NCBI GenBank assembly: GCA_964604675.1
Contig: CAZSAT010000009.1
Span: 36,711-100,710, forward strand
Direction: 5' to 3'
From: CAZSAT01 sp964604675
Lineage (GTDB): Bacteria > Myxococcota_A > UBA796 > CAJQPC01
DNA: 64,000 nt
Under the pieces are notes generated by a model. That model did not search any database. It saw only the letters and a program-made list of their open reading frames with translations, and had not been told where the DNA came from. Positions 37,122 through 46,534 of this stretch are shown here, piece after piece. Both the position numbers and the translations under genes were made by a program. Numbering within the stretch: position 1 is the stretch's first letter; the number at the start of each line of letters is the position of its first letter.

Positions 37122-38162
37122 GTGACCCTCCCCTGCATCTGCTTCGCGCTGGCCCTCACCGGCTGCAAGGGATCGGGCGACACCGCCACGGTGAGCGACA
37201 GCGAGGGTGCGGGCGACACCCACGACACGGCGGCGCCACCGGCGACCACGTCACCGCTGGTCATCGCGGAGATCCAGGCCGCGCCCGGCGCCGCCGAGGG
37301 CGAGTGGGTGGAGATCCTGAACACCAGCGACGAGCAGGTGGACCTCTCCGGGCTCCTGATCAGCGACGGCGCGAGCGACTTCGAGCTGCCGGGCGGCGTC
37401 ACCCTCGAGGGCAAGGGCTTGCTGGTGCTGGGCGCGAGCACCGACACCTCGGTGAACGGGGGCGCCCCGGTCGACGTGGCCTGGGGCTCAGCGCTCTCGT
37501 TGGCCGACGAAGACGGCGCCATCGTGCTGGCCGAACCCGGTCGCCTGCTCGACGAGGTGCGCTGGAACGACACCTTTCCCGCCACCTCCGACGGCGCGAT
37601 GTGCCTGAAGACCCCCCTGTCCGACGCCGCGAGCAACGACTCGGGGAGCTCCTGGTGCACCTGCGACACCACCTACGGCGACGGTGACGCGGGCTCCCCA
37701 GGCAGCGAGAACACCTGCCCGACCGTCGTGATCGGCCAGGACAAGGGCTCGGCCACCGCCGAGCTGCTCACCGGCCTGGTGGCCGGGCAGATGGTGGTGA
37801 TCGACGAGCCCACCGTGTTCACCGGCTTCGGTGCATGGCTCGCCGACCCGGGCGACAGCGTGGCGCTGTTCGGGCTCTACAGCGGCGACAGCGGCCCCAC
37901 CGTGCTGCTCGCCGCCTCGGATGAGACCAGCCTGGTGGCCGGGGAGAACGTGGTGCCGGCGCTCCAGGAGCTGCCCCTGGACGCCGGCTCCTACTTCGTG
38001 ATGGCGATCTACGACGGCACCACGGGACCCGTGGTCCAGATCGACGACGCGGTCTACCAGTCCACCTGGTACCTGGCCTCGGAGTTCGAGCTCCCCAGCT
38101 CGCTGTCGGGCGCGTACTCCTACCAGGACCGCACGCTGTCGTACTACCTGACGGCATACTGA
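37122..38162 (+). CDS. Lipoprotein with lamin-tail (LTD) domain
   Basis: 346 residues. VTLPCICFALALTGC is a lipobox signal, followed by a D-T linker. Residues ~45-170 form an LTD fold (VIAEIQAAPGAAEGEWVEILNTSDEQVDLSGLLI). A C-terminal beta domain of ~150 residues has no family I can name. The GTG at 37122 is chosen for the signal peptide; the frame is open far upstream but antisense to the rubrerythrin operon. The upstream ~200 bases (36921-37121) are a divergent promoter region with no clear element. Probably cell-surface; function unknown. Confidence 0.8.
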   Translation: MTLPCICFALALTGCKGSGDTATVSDSEGAGDTHDTAAPPATTSPLVIAEIQAAPGAAEGEWVEILNTSDEQVDLSGLLISDGASDFELPGGVTLEGKGLLVLGASTDTSVNGGAPVDVAWGSALSLADEDGAIVLAEPGRLLDEVRWNDTFPATSDGAMCLKTPLSDAASNDSGSSWCTCDTTYGDGDAGSPGSENTCPTVVIGQDKGSATAELLTGLVAGQMVVIDEPTVFTGFGAWLADPGDSVALFGLYSGDSGPTVLLAASDETSLVAGENVVPALQELPLDAGSYFVMAIYDGTTGPVVQIDDAVYQSTWYLASEFELPSSLSGAYSYQDRTLSYYLTAY

Positions 38163-38166
38163 GCCC

Positions 38167-40083
38167 TCAGTCGGGGCAGGTGACGTCCACCGTCCAGCTG
38201 CGCAGCACGCCGGCCGACGCGTCGGCCAGCAGCAGCCGGTTGCCCCAGGCCGGCTCGAACACGATCTCCGGCTTCAGCACGACCGGCACCGTGATGTCCA
38301 GCTGGTGGCTCCACAGCACGATCCCGTCGGGGTCCTGGAGCTCCAGCCGGTCGGGCTCACTCCAGGCGAGCCAGCACCCGCCCACGTCCCGGATGGGGAG
38401 TGACCACGTGCGGTCCAGCGCGACGTTGCGCTCGAGAGGCGAGGTGTTGAAGGCGTAGGGCCCCACGTAGAGCACGGTGCCGCTCTCGGAGAGCGCCGAG
38501 TACTGCAGCCTCACCAAGGACTCCGCGGTCTCGGCGAGGTCGGCGTTGACCTCCGAGGTCTTGCCCTCGAGGTCGAAGCGCTCGACCTGCATGTCGACGG
38601 TGCGCACGACGTATGCGAAGTCACCGTCCAGGTGGATCTCGAGCCGCGCCTCCTGCTCCTGGTCCCCCTGCATCGTGATCGGCCAGGTGGCCAGGACCTC
38701 ACCGGTGTCGGGGTCGCGTTCCTGGAGCTGGTAGTCGGGCCACCAGGTCATGAAGAGGGAGTCGCGGCCCGGGTGGTAGGCGAGGTCGGTGAACATCAGG
38801 TTGCGGTCGGTGACGTCGAAGCCGAGGTCGATCTGCACCTCGACCTCGAGCGTGTCGGCGTCCAGCGCGTAGAGCTCGCCCCAGAGCTGGTTCACCACCC
38901 AGAGCTTGTCGCCCACGAGCTCGGGGGCGGTGGCCCATGGGATCTCGGCGGTCGCCTCGGCCACCACCCCCGGCGGCTGTGGGACGACCGAGACCACACG
39001 GTCGTTCAGCCGCTGGGTCAGCCAGAGCCGATCCTCGACGTCGGGGTCCCAGGCGATGGACTCCAGGTGCTGGCCCAGGGAGATGTCGGCGACGACCTCA
39101 CCGGACGAGACGCTGGTGCCGGTGAGCGAGGTCGAGTTCTCCGACGCGGACCAGATCACGTCGGTGGTGGCGTCGAGCACGGCATCCACACCGCCGCGGC
39201 CCGCGCCCTCGATGAGCTGCGCCAGGCGCGGCACCGGTGGGATGGTCCACCGGTCGTGGTCGTAGACCCGGATCTCGCTCTCGTAGGCCACCGAGAACGA
39301 CGTCTTGTCGAAGACGATGAAGCCGCCGTCCTGAGGCATCACGGACACGTTGTCGCTGCCTTCGGCCGCCTGCACCAGGTAGGAGCGCTCGCAGTCCACC
39401 ACGGCGATGCCGTCCTTCTTCACGATCCCGACCAGGGTGTCGTCGAAGGGCATCCAGTCGGTGGGCTGGACAGCCATCGGACAGGAGGCCTGCAGGGTGC
39501 CCGACCCGAGCTCCCACATCTCCACCACTGGCGGGATCACACCGCCTCGGTACAAGGCCACGTGGTCGTCGGCGATGGTGCGTGCCTCGGTGGCCGCGTC
39601 CCCCAGCGAGACCGCTTGGATCTGCGCCAGATCGGCGTCGACCCGGACCGCAGCCGAGCCCGCGTCGTCGGTCCCCACGAGCCAGGTGGTGCCATCGGCG
39701 AGGGGCTGGACATGCAGCAGGGTCGACAGCCCGTAGGTGGCGCCCTCGAAGCCGATCTCGGTGCCGGTGTCGTGGTCGAAGTGGTAGCCACCCACCGAGC
39801 CCCAGCCCCACAGGAGGCCCCCGGGGGCGACGGTGAGGTGGGTGCCCCGGGAGGACGCCTGCCGGACCCCGAGGATCTCGTGGGTCTGGGTGTCCACGAC
39901 GGCGAGGGACTGGCTCTGCCCCGAGTACACGAAGGCGCGCTGCCGCGACGGGTCCTGGGCGACCTGGATCGGGAACAGCAGGTTCCGATCCTCGGTGCCG
40001 AGCGACAGCGTCCAGCCAGGCTCGGGGGGGGCGGTGCCGCCAGCCTCGGCCTGCTGGACGGCGAAGCAGAGGAGGAGGGACAT
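38167..40083 (-). CDS. Secreted beta-propeller protein
   Basis: 638 residues. A short signal (MSLLLCFAVQQAEA) is followed by YVTN/quinoprotein-like blades: AFVYSGQSQSLAVVDTQTHEILGV, WVVNQLWGELYALDADTLEVEVQID, LYVGPYAF. No catalytic residues are recognisable; binding or scaffold roles are likely. The start at 40083 (ATG) removes a long antisense frame over the CotH gene. No good ribosome site is visible. It converges closely on the LTD lipoprotein gene (4 bases between ends). Confidence 0.78.
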   Translation of the reverse strand: MSLLLCFAVQQAEAGGTAPPEPGWTLSLGTEDRNLLFPIQVAQDPSRQRAFVYSGQSQSLAVVDTQTHEILGVRQASSRGTHLTVAPGGLLWGWGSVGGYHFDHDTGTEIGFEGATYGLSTLLHVQPLADGTTWLVGTDDAGSAAVRVDADLAQIQAVSLGDAATEARTIADDHVALYRGGVIPPVVEMWELGSGTLQASCPMAVQPTDWMPFDDTLVGIVKKDGIAVVDCERSYLVQAAEGSDNVSVMPQDGGFIVFDKTSFSVAYESEIRVYDHDRWTIPPVPRLAQLIEGAGRGGVDAVLDATTDVIWSASENSTSLTGTSVSSGEVVADISLGQHLESIAWDPDVEDRLWLTQRLNDRVVSVVPQPPGVVAEATAEIPWATAPELVGDKLWVVNQLWGELYALDADTLEVEVQIDLGFDVTDRNLMFTDLAYHPGRDSLFMTWWPDYQLQERDPDTGEVLATWPITMQGDQEQEARLEIHLDGDFAYVVRTVDMQVERFDLEGKTSEVNADLAETAESLVRLQYSALSESGTVLYVGPYAFNTSPLERNVALDRTWSLPIRDVGGCWLAWSEPDRLELQDPDGIVLWSHQLDITVPVVLKPEIVFEPAWGNRLLLADASAGVLRSWTVDVTCPD

Positions 40084-40166
40084 CGGACGGAACCCGGGCG
40101 GAGGCGTGCTGTGGGCCTGATCGACAGGCAGCTCAGCATAACGGTGACCGCGGGGCCCCGACGCCG

Positions 40167-42407
40167 CTACTTCGCGACGAACCGCGCGGCGACCGACGCG
40201 GCCTCGACGAGCTCCAGGGTGGCGGAAGGGTCGGTGCTGCCGTCGTCCCACGCCGAGAACGCCCAGCCCGGGTCGGGCACCGCTCGGACCTGCACGGGGG
40301 CGCCGGTGAAGAAGGTGCCGGTGAAGGGTGCATCGACGTCGATGAGCGTGAGCTCGAAGTGGCCCGAGCCCACCGGGTCGGCGTTCAGGGTGAGCTCGAC
40401 GGGCTCCCCGAGGTCGAGGTGCCGCACGAGCTGGGTGCGCAGCACGTCTTCGCGCGCTTCGGCGAAGTCCTCGGCGTTCTCGGCCGCCGCCTCCCAGCTC
40501 GACGCTGGCTCGCCGCACCACAGCGCGTACTGGTCCGGGATGACCGGACGGATGCGGTCGTGCATCTGCGCCACCCGGGCGCGCGCGGTGTCACCGGCCA
40601 ACGAGGTGCTCAGGAGCTCGGCGCCCTGGTTGGCCAACAGCATGCGGAAGGCCCGGTTCTCCAGAGCGTCGGCGATCGGCAGGCCGGGCCCCGAGAAGCC
40701 CACGCTCGTGCCCAGGTGGTCGTAGCCAGACGACTGCCAACTGTGGCCGAGGTCGAAGACCATGTGCCGGAAGGGCCCGTCGGAGCCGCGCTCGCGCCAG
40801 AGCTTCAGGTTGTTGTTCCACCAGTCGCTGTTGCCGTACCAGCCCTCGGCGAGGATGGCCGTGGCGAGGTTCTCGACGTCGAGGTGGTGCTGGAGCTCCT
40901 CGTAGTCCTCGGCGGTGGACAGGTCGGCGCCCGCCACGAAGTCCTCGAGCGCGTCGAAGGCGTCCCAGTCCCCCTGGTTCACGCGCCACCAGTCGTCGGT
41001 GCCGTCGGCGGTGCACTCGATGCGGTCCAGGTCCTCGGGATCCGCGCCGTGGTGGGCGGCGATGTAGTGCTCGTCGAGCTTCTCCCGGAAGGCGTAGAGC
41101 CCCCAGAAGACCCCGTTCAGGTACACGACCGTGGGCTCCCAGGCCTGGCTGTCCAGGGTGGGGTAGCGAACGCCGTCGGCGTCGCGGAACACGCGGTCCA
41201 CCGCCGCGTTCTCGGTGTGGGTCGGGCACCAGTCCCCCGCCCCCTCGAGCACGAGCACCGGGAAGCTGTCGAGGGTCTCGAGCGGGAACACGCGGTGGTC
41301 GAAGCTCGAGGGGCCATAGCCGGCGCGGGCGATGAGGCGGAAGCTCTTCTGCTCGAAGGCACGGGTGTAGCCCCCGTGGATCTTGATGCCCGCGTCCTGG
41401 TCGAGCGCCACGCCGCCGTCGGGGGTGAACACGGTCACGTGCAGGTCCCGCTCCCAGTCCTCCCAGAAGTTGGCCCCGAAGTAGGGGTAGGTGCTGGTGT
41501 AGTCGTCCGGCCCGTAGGTGTAGATGCCGGTGGCCTCGTCGAAGAGGTCGTGGGGGTCGACCACCAGGCTCACGAGCTTCAGGCCGTAGGCGTCGAGCAG
41601 GTCCCGGGTGGCGTAGCTCCCGGTGGCCACACGGCTCGGCCACAGGCCGTCCTCGAAGCCGCGCGCGCGGAGCACCTGCATCGGCGACTCGGCAGCCAGG
41701 GTGAGGGGGCCTTCGACCACCGGGTCGTTGGCCTCCGGCGCCGCGCCGTTGAGCGTGTAGCGCACGGTCCCGGGGTGCTCGATGGTGACGGTGAGGTCGT
41801 CGTAGAAGCCGGGCGACTTGTCGAAGGTCGGCGGCTCGGAGAAGCCCGGACGCGACTCGGTGGTGTTGTCGCTCCCGGGGGTCGGCTCCAGGAAGAAGGC
41901 GCGCTCCTGCCCGTCGGCCGGCAGGCCGTAGGAGACATCGGCGTAGAGCCTCACGGCCTCCGACGCGTCGCGCCGGCAGCCGTCGGGCGCGAGCAACACC
42001 ACCTCCTCGCCTGCGGCAGCCAGCGAGAAGTCGGCGTGCAGTTCGGGCCGGCCGCCTCCTCCCTCCGCGTCCGCCCGACCCGACGCGAACACGAGCAGGA
42101 AGTCGCCCGGGTCCAGCTCGACGCTCGGAAACGACCACGACCCGCCGCCATGGGAGAGGCTCCAGCCCGAGAGCTCCACAAGCTCGTCGGTGGGGTTGGC
42201 GAGCTCGATCCAGTCGGGGCTCGTGCCGTCGTCCGCCAGGAGGCCCTGGACGTTCGAGGCGAGCACCTCGTTGAGGCGCACCCCCGGCCAGTCCACGCCG
42301 TCGCAGGGGCTCCCGGCCCACTCGGTCCCGTCGGTGTCCGCCGGGGCCCCCTGCCCGGTCCCCTCCACGAGTCTCGCGGGAGCACAAGCCAGCATCAGCG
42401 CGATCAT
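40167..42407 (-). CDS. CotH-kinase lipoprotein with LTD and chitobiase-like domains
   Basis: 746 residues. Lipobox MIALMLAC; LTD domain ~40-160 (VRLNEVLASNVQ, DWIELANPTDELVELSGWSL); a chitobiase/CHB_HEX_C-like Ig segment ~205-265 (VTIEHPGTVRYTLNGAAPEANDP); and a CotH protein-kinase-like domain ~275-620 (IKIHGGYTRAFEQKSFRLIAR, YLNGVFWGLYAFREKLDEHYI, HMVFDLGHSWQ). CotH proteins phosphorylate secreted proteins in Bacillus spore coats and fungi. Here the substrate may be one of the acidic secreted proteins encoded nearby (inference). A C-terminal ~90-residue beta domain resembles bacterial repeat modules (GWAFSAWDDGSTDP). Confidence 0.9.
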   Translation of the reverse strand: MIALMLACAPARLVEGTGQGAPADTDGTEWAGSPCDGVDWPGVRLNEVLASNVQGLLADDGTSPDWIELANPTDELVELSGWSLSHGGGSWSFPSVELDPGDFLLVFASGRADAEGGGGRPELHADFSLAAAGEEVVLLAPDGCRRDASEAVRLYADVSYGLPADGQERAFFLEPTPGSDNTTESRPGFSEPPTFDKSPGFYDDLTVTIEHPGTVRYTLNGAAPEANDPVVEGPLTLAAESPMQVLRARGFEDGLWPSRVATGSYATRDLLDAYGLKLVSLVVDPHDLFDEATGIYTYGPDDYTSTYPYFGANFWEDWERDLHVTVFTPDGGVALDQDAGIKIHGGYTRAFEQKSFRLIARAGYGPSSFDHRVFPLETLDSFPVLVLEGAGDWCPTHTENAAVDRVFRDADGVRYPTLDSQAWEPTVVYLNGVFWGLYAFREKLDEHYIAAHHGADPEDLDRIECTADGTDDWWRVNQGDWDAFDALEDFVAGADLSTAEDYEELQHHLDVENLATAILAEGWYGNSDWWNNNLKLWRERGSDGPFRHMVFDLGHSWQSSGYDHLGTSVGFSGPGLPIADALENRAFRMLLANQGAELLSTSLAGDTARARVAQMHDRIRPVIPDQYALWCGEPASSWEAAAENAEDFAEAREDVLRTQLVRHLDLGEPVELTLNADPVGSGHFELTLIDVDAPFTGTFFTGAPVQVRAVPDPGWAFSAWDDGSTDPSATLELVEAASVAARFVAK

Positions 42408-42470
42408 CGACCCACCCTACCGCGCGGCACCGCCCGGCCGGCTCGGTCGCGTGGGCGATACTGCCGAGCG

Positions 42471-43436
42471 ATGCTCAGCCTCCTCCTGCTCGCCTGCCAG
42501 GGCGGCTCCGACACCGCCGACACCGACGCGGCGGCCGAGGCCGCCTGGAGCTACCCCCTCGACGACGAGCTGCGCCTGACCCACGTGCAGGTCAAGGGCA
42601 CCCACAACAGCTACCACCAGCGCCCGGACCCCGTGGCGGTGGGCGAGTGGGACTACAGCCACGCGCCGCTGGACGTGCAGCTCGACGACCAGGGCGTGCG
42701 CCAGTTCGAGCTGGACCTGCACGCCGGCGACGGGGGCTGGGCGGTGTACCACGCGCCTCTCATCGATCAGGAGTCGAGCTGCCCGGCGCTCTCGCACTGT
42801 CTGGAGGTGCTGGCTGCGTGGTCGGCGGACCACGGCGGGCACCTGCCGATCTTCATCTTCCTGGAGCCGAAGGAGACCGTGGAGGCGTCGGACGAGGCGT
42901 ACCGCACGATGGAGGAGGAGCTGCTGGCCGGGCTCGGCGCCGACGCCATCGTGACCCCGGACGAGATCCGCGGCGACGCGGAGACCCTCGCCGACGCGGT
43001 GGCCGAGGGCTGGCCCACGCTCGGGTCCCTGCGCGGCCGCTTCATCTTCGCGATGCTCGACAGCGGCGAGCACCGCGACGCCTACCTGGCCGCCAGCCCG
43101 ATGCTGGAGGGTCGCCTGATCTTCGCCGAGGGCCACGCCGGCGATGCCTGGGCCGCCGTGGCCAAGCCCGACGACCCCTACAGCGCCCAGGTCGCGGCCG
43201 ACGTGGCGGCCGGCCTGCTGGTGCGGACACGCGCTGACGGGGGCCTCGTCGAGGACCCGGACCGCCTGGAGGTGGCGCTGTCGAGCGGCGCGCACTTCCT
43301 GAGCACCGACTTCCCGGGCGAGGGGGTCAGCGACTCGGACTACGTGGTGGAGGTGCCCGACGGAACGCCCGCGCGGTGCAACCCGGTGACCGCACCAGCG
43401 AGCTGCACGAGTGCTGCGCTCGAGGCGCTTCGTTGA
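42471..43436 (+). CDS. Calcium-dependent phosphoinositide-type phospholipase C, lipoprotein
   Basis: 321 residues. MLSLLLLAC is a lipobox, followed by a D-T linker. The catalytic domain carries KGTHNSYHQRP with the first active-site His, FELDLH, and VYHAPLIDQESSC with the second His, as in Ca2+-dependent PI-PLC-like proteins (SaPLC1 type). It would cleave phosphatidylinositol or related lipids outside the cytoplasm. ATG at 42471 is set by the signal peptide. The bases GATACTG 14-20 upstream may be a -10 element. It diverges from the CotH gene and converges on the papain-like gene. Confidence 0.88.
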   Translation: MLSLLLLACQGGSDTADTDAAAEAAWSYPLDDELRLTHVQVKGTHNSYHQRPDPVAVGEWDYSHAPLDVQLDDQGVRQFELDLHAGDGGWAVYHAPLIDQESSCPALSHCLEVLAAWSADHGGHLPIFIFLEPKETVEASDEAYRTMEEELLAGLGADAIVTPDEIRGDAETLADAVAEGWPTLGSLRGRFIFAMLDSGEHRDAYLAASPMLEGRLIFAEGHAGDAWAAVAKPDDPYSAQVAADVAAGLLVRTRADGGLVEDPDRLEVALSSGAHFLSTDFPGEGVSDSDYVVEVPDGTPARCNPVTAPASCTSAALEALR

Positions 43437-43458
43437 CAACGAACCGCCCAACCAGGCT

Positions 43459-44145
43459 CTACGTCAACCACTCCGCGTGGGTCTGCCGCGCGGCACCGTT
43501 TGCCGCCACGACCTCGAAGGCTCCGCTCTTCAAGAAGCTCACGGGCTCGATGGCCTGGGCACTCAGCACCAGCGGCACCTTCACGTCGATCGTGGGGAAG
43601 GTGGGCGCCTCCCCTTCCGCGGCGACCAGGAACTCGACCACCAGCTCGCTGCAGTAGTACTCGTCGTCGCCAGCGGTGAAGTCGTAGTCGTAGGCCTTGC
43701 CCACCAGCTCGCGCACCCGCGCCACGCCCGAGGCGCGCTGCTCGTCGGTCAGGCCGCCCCGGCGGAGCACCGCGTAGGCGTCGCGCTCGTAGCGCTCGTA
43801 GAACACCGCCAGGCGCTCCTCGATCACGCCGGTCTGCTCCTGCTGCCCGCGCAGCCAGGCCAGCGGGCGCCGCAGCATGTCCCAGAACGACCCCACGACG
43901 CCGCGCATGGTCTTCTCGGTGGCCATGCTGTGCACCACCACGCCGTCGCCGACGTGCACGCCCACGTGGCTGAGCCCGCCGCCGTTGCCCATCAGCACCA
44001 CGTCGCCCGGCAGCAGGTCGGCGCACAGGGCGTCGATCTCGGGCCCGAGCACGCGGGGGTAGGCGTCGGCGCCGCCGCCCATGCTCCAGCTCAGCTTGAG
44101 CAGGAGCTTCATCACCCACTTGACCACCCTGTTGCCGCTGCTCAC
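43459..44145 (-). CDS. YiiX-like permuted papain-fold (NlpC/P60-type) cysteine hydrolase
   Basis: 228 residues. GDVVLMGNGGGLSHVGVHVGDG supplies the catalytic His of circularly permuted NlpC/P60 enzymes (YiiX/YebB type), and YYCSELVVEFL the Cys downstream of it. Members of this class act on lipids, amides or peptides rather than only on cell wall. The GTG start overlaps the patatin stop (GTGA at 44142-44145), so it is coupled to a lipase gene, which makes a lipid-related role plausible. No signal peptide, though an amphipathic N-terminal helix (VVKWVMKLLLKLSW) could bind membranes. Confidence 0.85.
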   Translation of the reverse strand: MSSGNRVVKWVMKLLLKLSWSMGGGADAYPRVLGPEIDALCADLLPGDVVLMGNGGGLSHVGVHVGDGVVVHSMATEKTMRGVVGSFWDMLRRPLAWLRGQQEQTGVIEERLAVFYERYERDAYAVLRRGGLTDEQRASGVARVRELVGKAYDYDFTAGDDEYYCSELVVEFLVAAEGEAPTFPTIDVKVPLVLSAQAIEPVSFLKSGAFEVVAANGAARQTHAEWLT

Positions 44146-45650
44146 GCGTAGCGGCTCAGGAAGGCGCGGGTGGCCCGACGGCCCGTCTCGAGCAGGAAGC
44201 GGCGGTCGTCTTCCTGCAGCGCGAAGTGGGCCGTGCCCACGTAGTCGGTGTCGATCGGCACGGTGCGGTCGGCGTCGTCCTCGCGCAGGTTGAGCTTCCG
44301 GATGTGGAAGAGCATGGTCTGCATCACGTTGCCCATGAAGCCGCCGACCGACCCGACCTCGGCCCGGCGGGCTCCCAGCGCGTGGGCGGTGATGCGGATG
44401 TTGTTGGCGTCCATGAACTGGATCAGCTCGTCGGCGCTGACCTGCCCGTCGCCGTTCCGATCGAGCGTGGTGAAGATCCGGGCGAGGTCGTCGGTGCCGA
44501 AGAGCGCCTTGGCGTCGGACCTGGACAGCGGCCCCTCGTCGAAGAGCCGGCTCGCCTCCTCCGCGCTGATCTTCCCGTCGCCGTCCTTCTCCACCTTCGC
44601 CAGCGCCCCGAGCAGCCGCGAGAACGACGCGTCGAGGGCCATCGCCTGGCGGGTCTTGTGGCGGCCGGTCTCCTCGATGTGCCCGCGGAGCCGCGCCAGC
44701 AGGGTGTCGGGACGCTCCGGCGGCGCGCCGCCCTCGGCCAGCCAGCCCGAGGTGGAGTCGCGCTCGTCGACGTCGAAGACCGAGAACCCGAGGGTGCGCT
44801 GGTTCCGCGGCCGGAAGGGCTCCATGGGGTGGGCGAAGGCCTCCGGCTCCGGCCCGAGGCGCCGCACGAAGCAGTCCTCGGGCTTCATCGAGAGCCACCA
44901 GCCGTCGTAGACGTGCAGGGGGAAGTTGCAGAGGATGCCGCCGTCCGTGTAGAGGTCGGTCTCCTCGGTCTCGTCGTCGACCCGCCGCACGAGCCGGTAG
45001 GGGCGCATCAGCACCGGCAGCGACATGCTCATGGCCACAGCCAGGCGGACCGGCATGTCGGGGGTGGTCTTCGGGTGGCAATACTCCGCGCACATCCGGG
45101 TGATGTTCGTGATGGGCACGCACAGCTCCCGACCGCAGCGCTCGAGCACCTGGCGGAAGGTGACGTCCGGGGAGCCCGTGCGCTCCTCGAGGCGGTCGCC
45201 GAGGAAGCGGAGCAGCTTGAAGCCGGGGTGGAAGCCGTAGGTGGTGAAGAGGTTCCAGGCCGCGGAGATGCGCCCGAAGCGGGCGTCCTTCAGGATGGTG
45301 ACCAGGTCGGTGTCGAAGAGCAGCTCCTTGAGCTGGTCGGAGCGGACGCCGACCGCCAGCATGGCCGCGAAGAAGCTGCCGCTGGAGGTGCCCGTGATGC
45401 GGCGCACGTGGTTCGGGTAGAGCCCCACCTCCTCGAGCACCTCGAGCGCACCGAGGTAGGCCATGCCCTTCGCGCCACCGCCCTCGAAGGCGAGGTTCTC
45501 GAAGGGGATCGTGGGATGCGGCTCGCCGCTGGCACGGCACAGCGGCATGGCGAGCTGCTCGACCGGCGGGAGCACCGGCGGCTCCACCAGGTGCAAGGGG
45601 ATCGCGACCTGCTCGAGCAAGTGATCGGCCACGGGCGCCTCCGGGCTCAC
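44142..45650 (-). CDS. Patatin-like phospholipase with inserted EF-hand pair
   Basis: 502 residues. The patatin core has the oxyanion motif EGGGAKG, nucleophile GTSSGS and catalytic YTDGG, giving a Ser-Asp lipid acyl hydrolase. Two canonical EF-hand loops, DGDGKISAEE and DRNGDGQVSADE (~residues 360-420), lie between the patatin core and a C-terminal ~80-residue segment, suggesting calcium control. GTG start at 45650; an internal start is possible as no strong ribosome site is seen. It is fourth in a five-gene operon and coupled to the papain-like gene. Confidence 0.92.
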   Translation of the reverse strand: MSPEAPVADHLLEQVAIPLHLVEPPVLPPVEQLAMPLCRASGEPHPTIPFENLAFEGGGAKGMAYLGALEVLEEVGLYPNHVRRITGTSSGSFFAAMLAVGVRSDQLKELLFDTDLVTILKDARFGRISAAWNLFTTYGFHPGFKLLRFLGDRLEERTGSPDVTFRQVLERCGRELCVPITNITRMCAEYCHPKTTPDMPVRLAVAMSMSLPVLMRPYRLVRRVDDETEETDLYTDGGILCNFPLHVYDGWWLSMKPEDCFVRRLGPEPEAFAHPMEPFRPRNQRTLGFSVFDVDERDSTSGWLAEGGAPPERPDTLLARLRGHIEETGRHKTRQAMALDASFSRLLGALAKVEKDGDGKISAEEASRLFDEGPLSRSDAKALFGTDDLARIFTTLDRNGDGQVSADELIQFMDANNIRITAHALGARRAEVGSVGGFMGNVMQTMLFHIRKLNLREDDADRTVPIDTDYVGTAHFALQEDDRRFLLETGRRATRAFLSRYA

Positions 45651-45671
45651 GCTACCGCACGGAGGCCCGCC

Positions 45672-45794
45672 TCAGGCCGCCGGCACCTGGGTGAGCTGGC
45701 CCCACAGGACCCAGGCGAGCAGAGCGAGGAGCACGGTCTGCACGACCACGGTGGCGAGCAGGACCTTCACGAGTCCGAGGGTCTCTTCGTCCAT
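45672..45794 (-). CDS. 40-residue single-span membrane protein
   Basis: MDEETLGLVKVLLATVVVQT begins it; a ~25-residue hydrophobic helix follows and ends in a short polar tail (WGQLTQVPAA). The ATG overlaps the stop of the Gly-rich gene (ATGA) and has GGGAGG six bases upstream, strong signs of real translation. Function unknown; being between a membrane-anchored protein and a lipase it may be a small complex subunit. Confidence 0.75.
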   Translation of the reverse strand: MDEETLGLVKVLLATVVVQTVLLALLAWVLWGQLTQVPAA

Positions 45795-46534
45795 CACAGG
45801 CCTCCCGAGCGCTTGCCGCCGAAGGAGGGCAAGGGAACGTCCGCCGCCTCGGCCGCCGCGCTCACCGCCGTGGCCCAGGCCTCGTAGGCCTCGCAGTCGG
45901 TGGACGCGCAGGCCAGGGTGGCCGCCGCGAGGGCCGGATCGGGGCGGTGGTCGAGCTTCTCGGCCTTGCTCAGCGCGCGGTGCAGCTCGGCGCCCACGCT
46001 GCTCACCTGGTCGAAGACCGTGAGCTTGTCCTGGGGCGCACCCGTCCACGACGGCGCCGTGGGCAGGGGCTTGCCGTCGGCCGCGAGCACGCTCACGAAG
46101 TCGACCACCCCCGGGCAGTCGAAGGCCGGGCAGGCCAGGGCGGCCTCGCGCAGCGCCACGGCCTCTTCGACCGAGCGGCCGGAGACCTCCAAGGCACTCA
46201 GGTCGCACTGCCGGCTGAGGAGGTCGAGGTAGCCCGCGAGGGCTGCGGACTCGCTGTCGTAGCTCACGTGGCCGCCGGGCGGACCGTGCCCTCCCGGGCC
46301 TCCGCCAGGGCCGCCTGGTTGACCGCCAGGACCGCCAGGACCGCCGCCGCCCGGGCCACCTGGGCCCCCCGGACCACCCGCACCGGCGCCCGCTCCGAGC
46401 TCGGCCACGCGGACCGCGCTGGGCTGGTCGGCCGGGCGCTCGGAGTCCAGCACCAGCCCCATCAGCACCAGCGTGACGGCGCACTGCACGCCCACGAGCA
46501 CGATGGTGGACTTCACCAACAAGGAACCGTTCAT
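45794..46534 (-). CDS. Membrane-anchored protein with Gly/Pro-rich linker
   Basis: 246 residues. An N-terminal transmembrane helix (~8-28, STIVLVGVQCAVTLVLMGLV) is followed by a linker made almost wholly of Gly and Pro (~50-90), and a helical C-terminal domain with paired cysteines (SRQCDLS, CPAFDCPG, ACASTDCEAY). The even number of Cys outside the membrane suggests disulfides. No family recognised. Its ATG overlaps the SGNH gene stop and its stop overlaps the 40-residue gene, so all three are coupled. Confidence 0.78.
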   Translation of the reverse strand: MNGSLLVKSTIVLVGVQCAVTLVLMGLVLDSERPADQPSAVRVAELGAGAGAGGPGGPGGPGGGGPGGPGGQPGGPGGGPGGHGPPGGHVSYDSESAALAGYLDLLSRQCDLSALEVSGRSVEEAVALREAALACPAFDCPGVVDFVSVLAADGKPLPTAPSWTGAPQDKLTVFDQVSSVGAELHRALSKAEKLDHRPDPALAAATLACASTDCEAYEAWATAVSAAAEAADVPLPSFGGKRSGGL

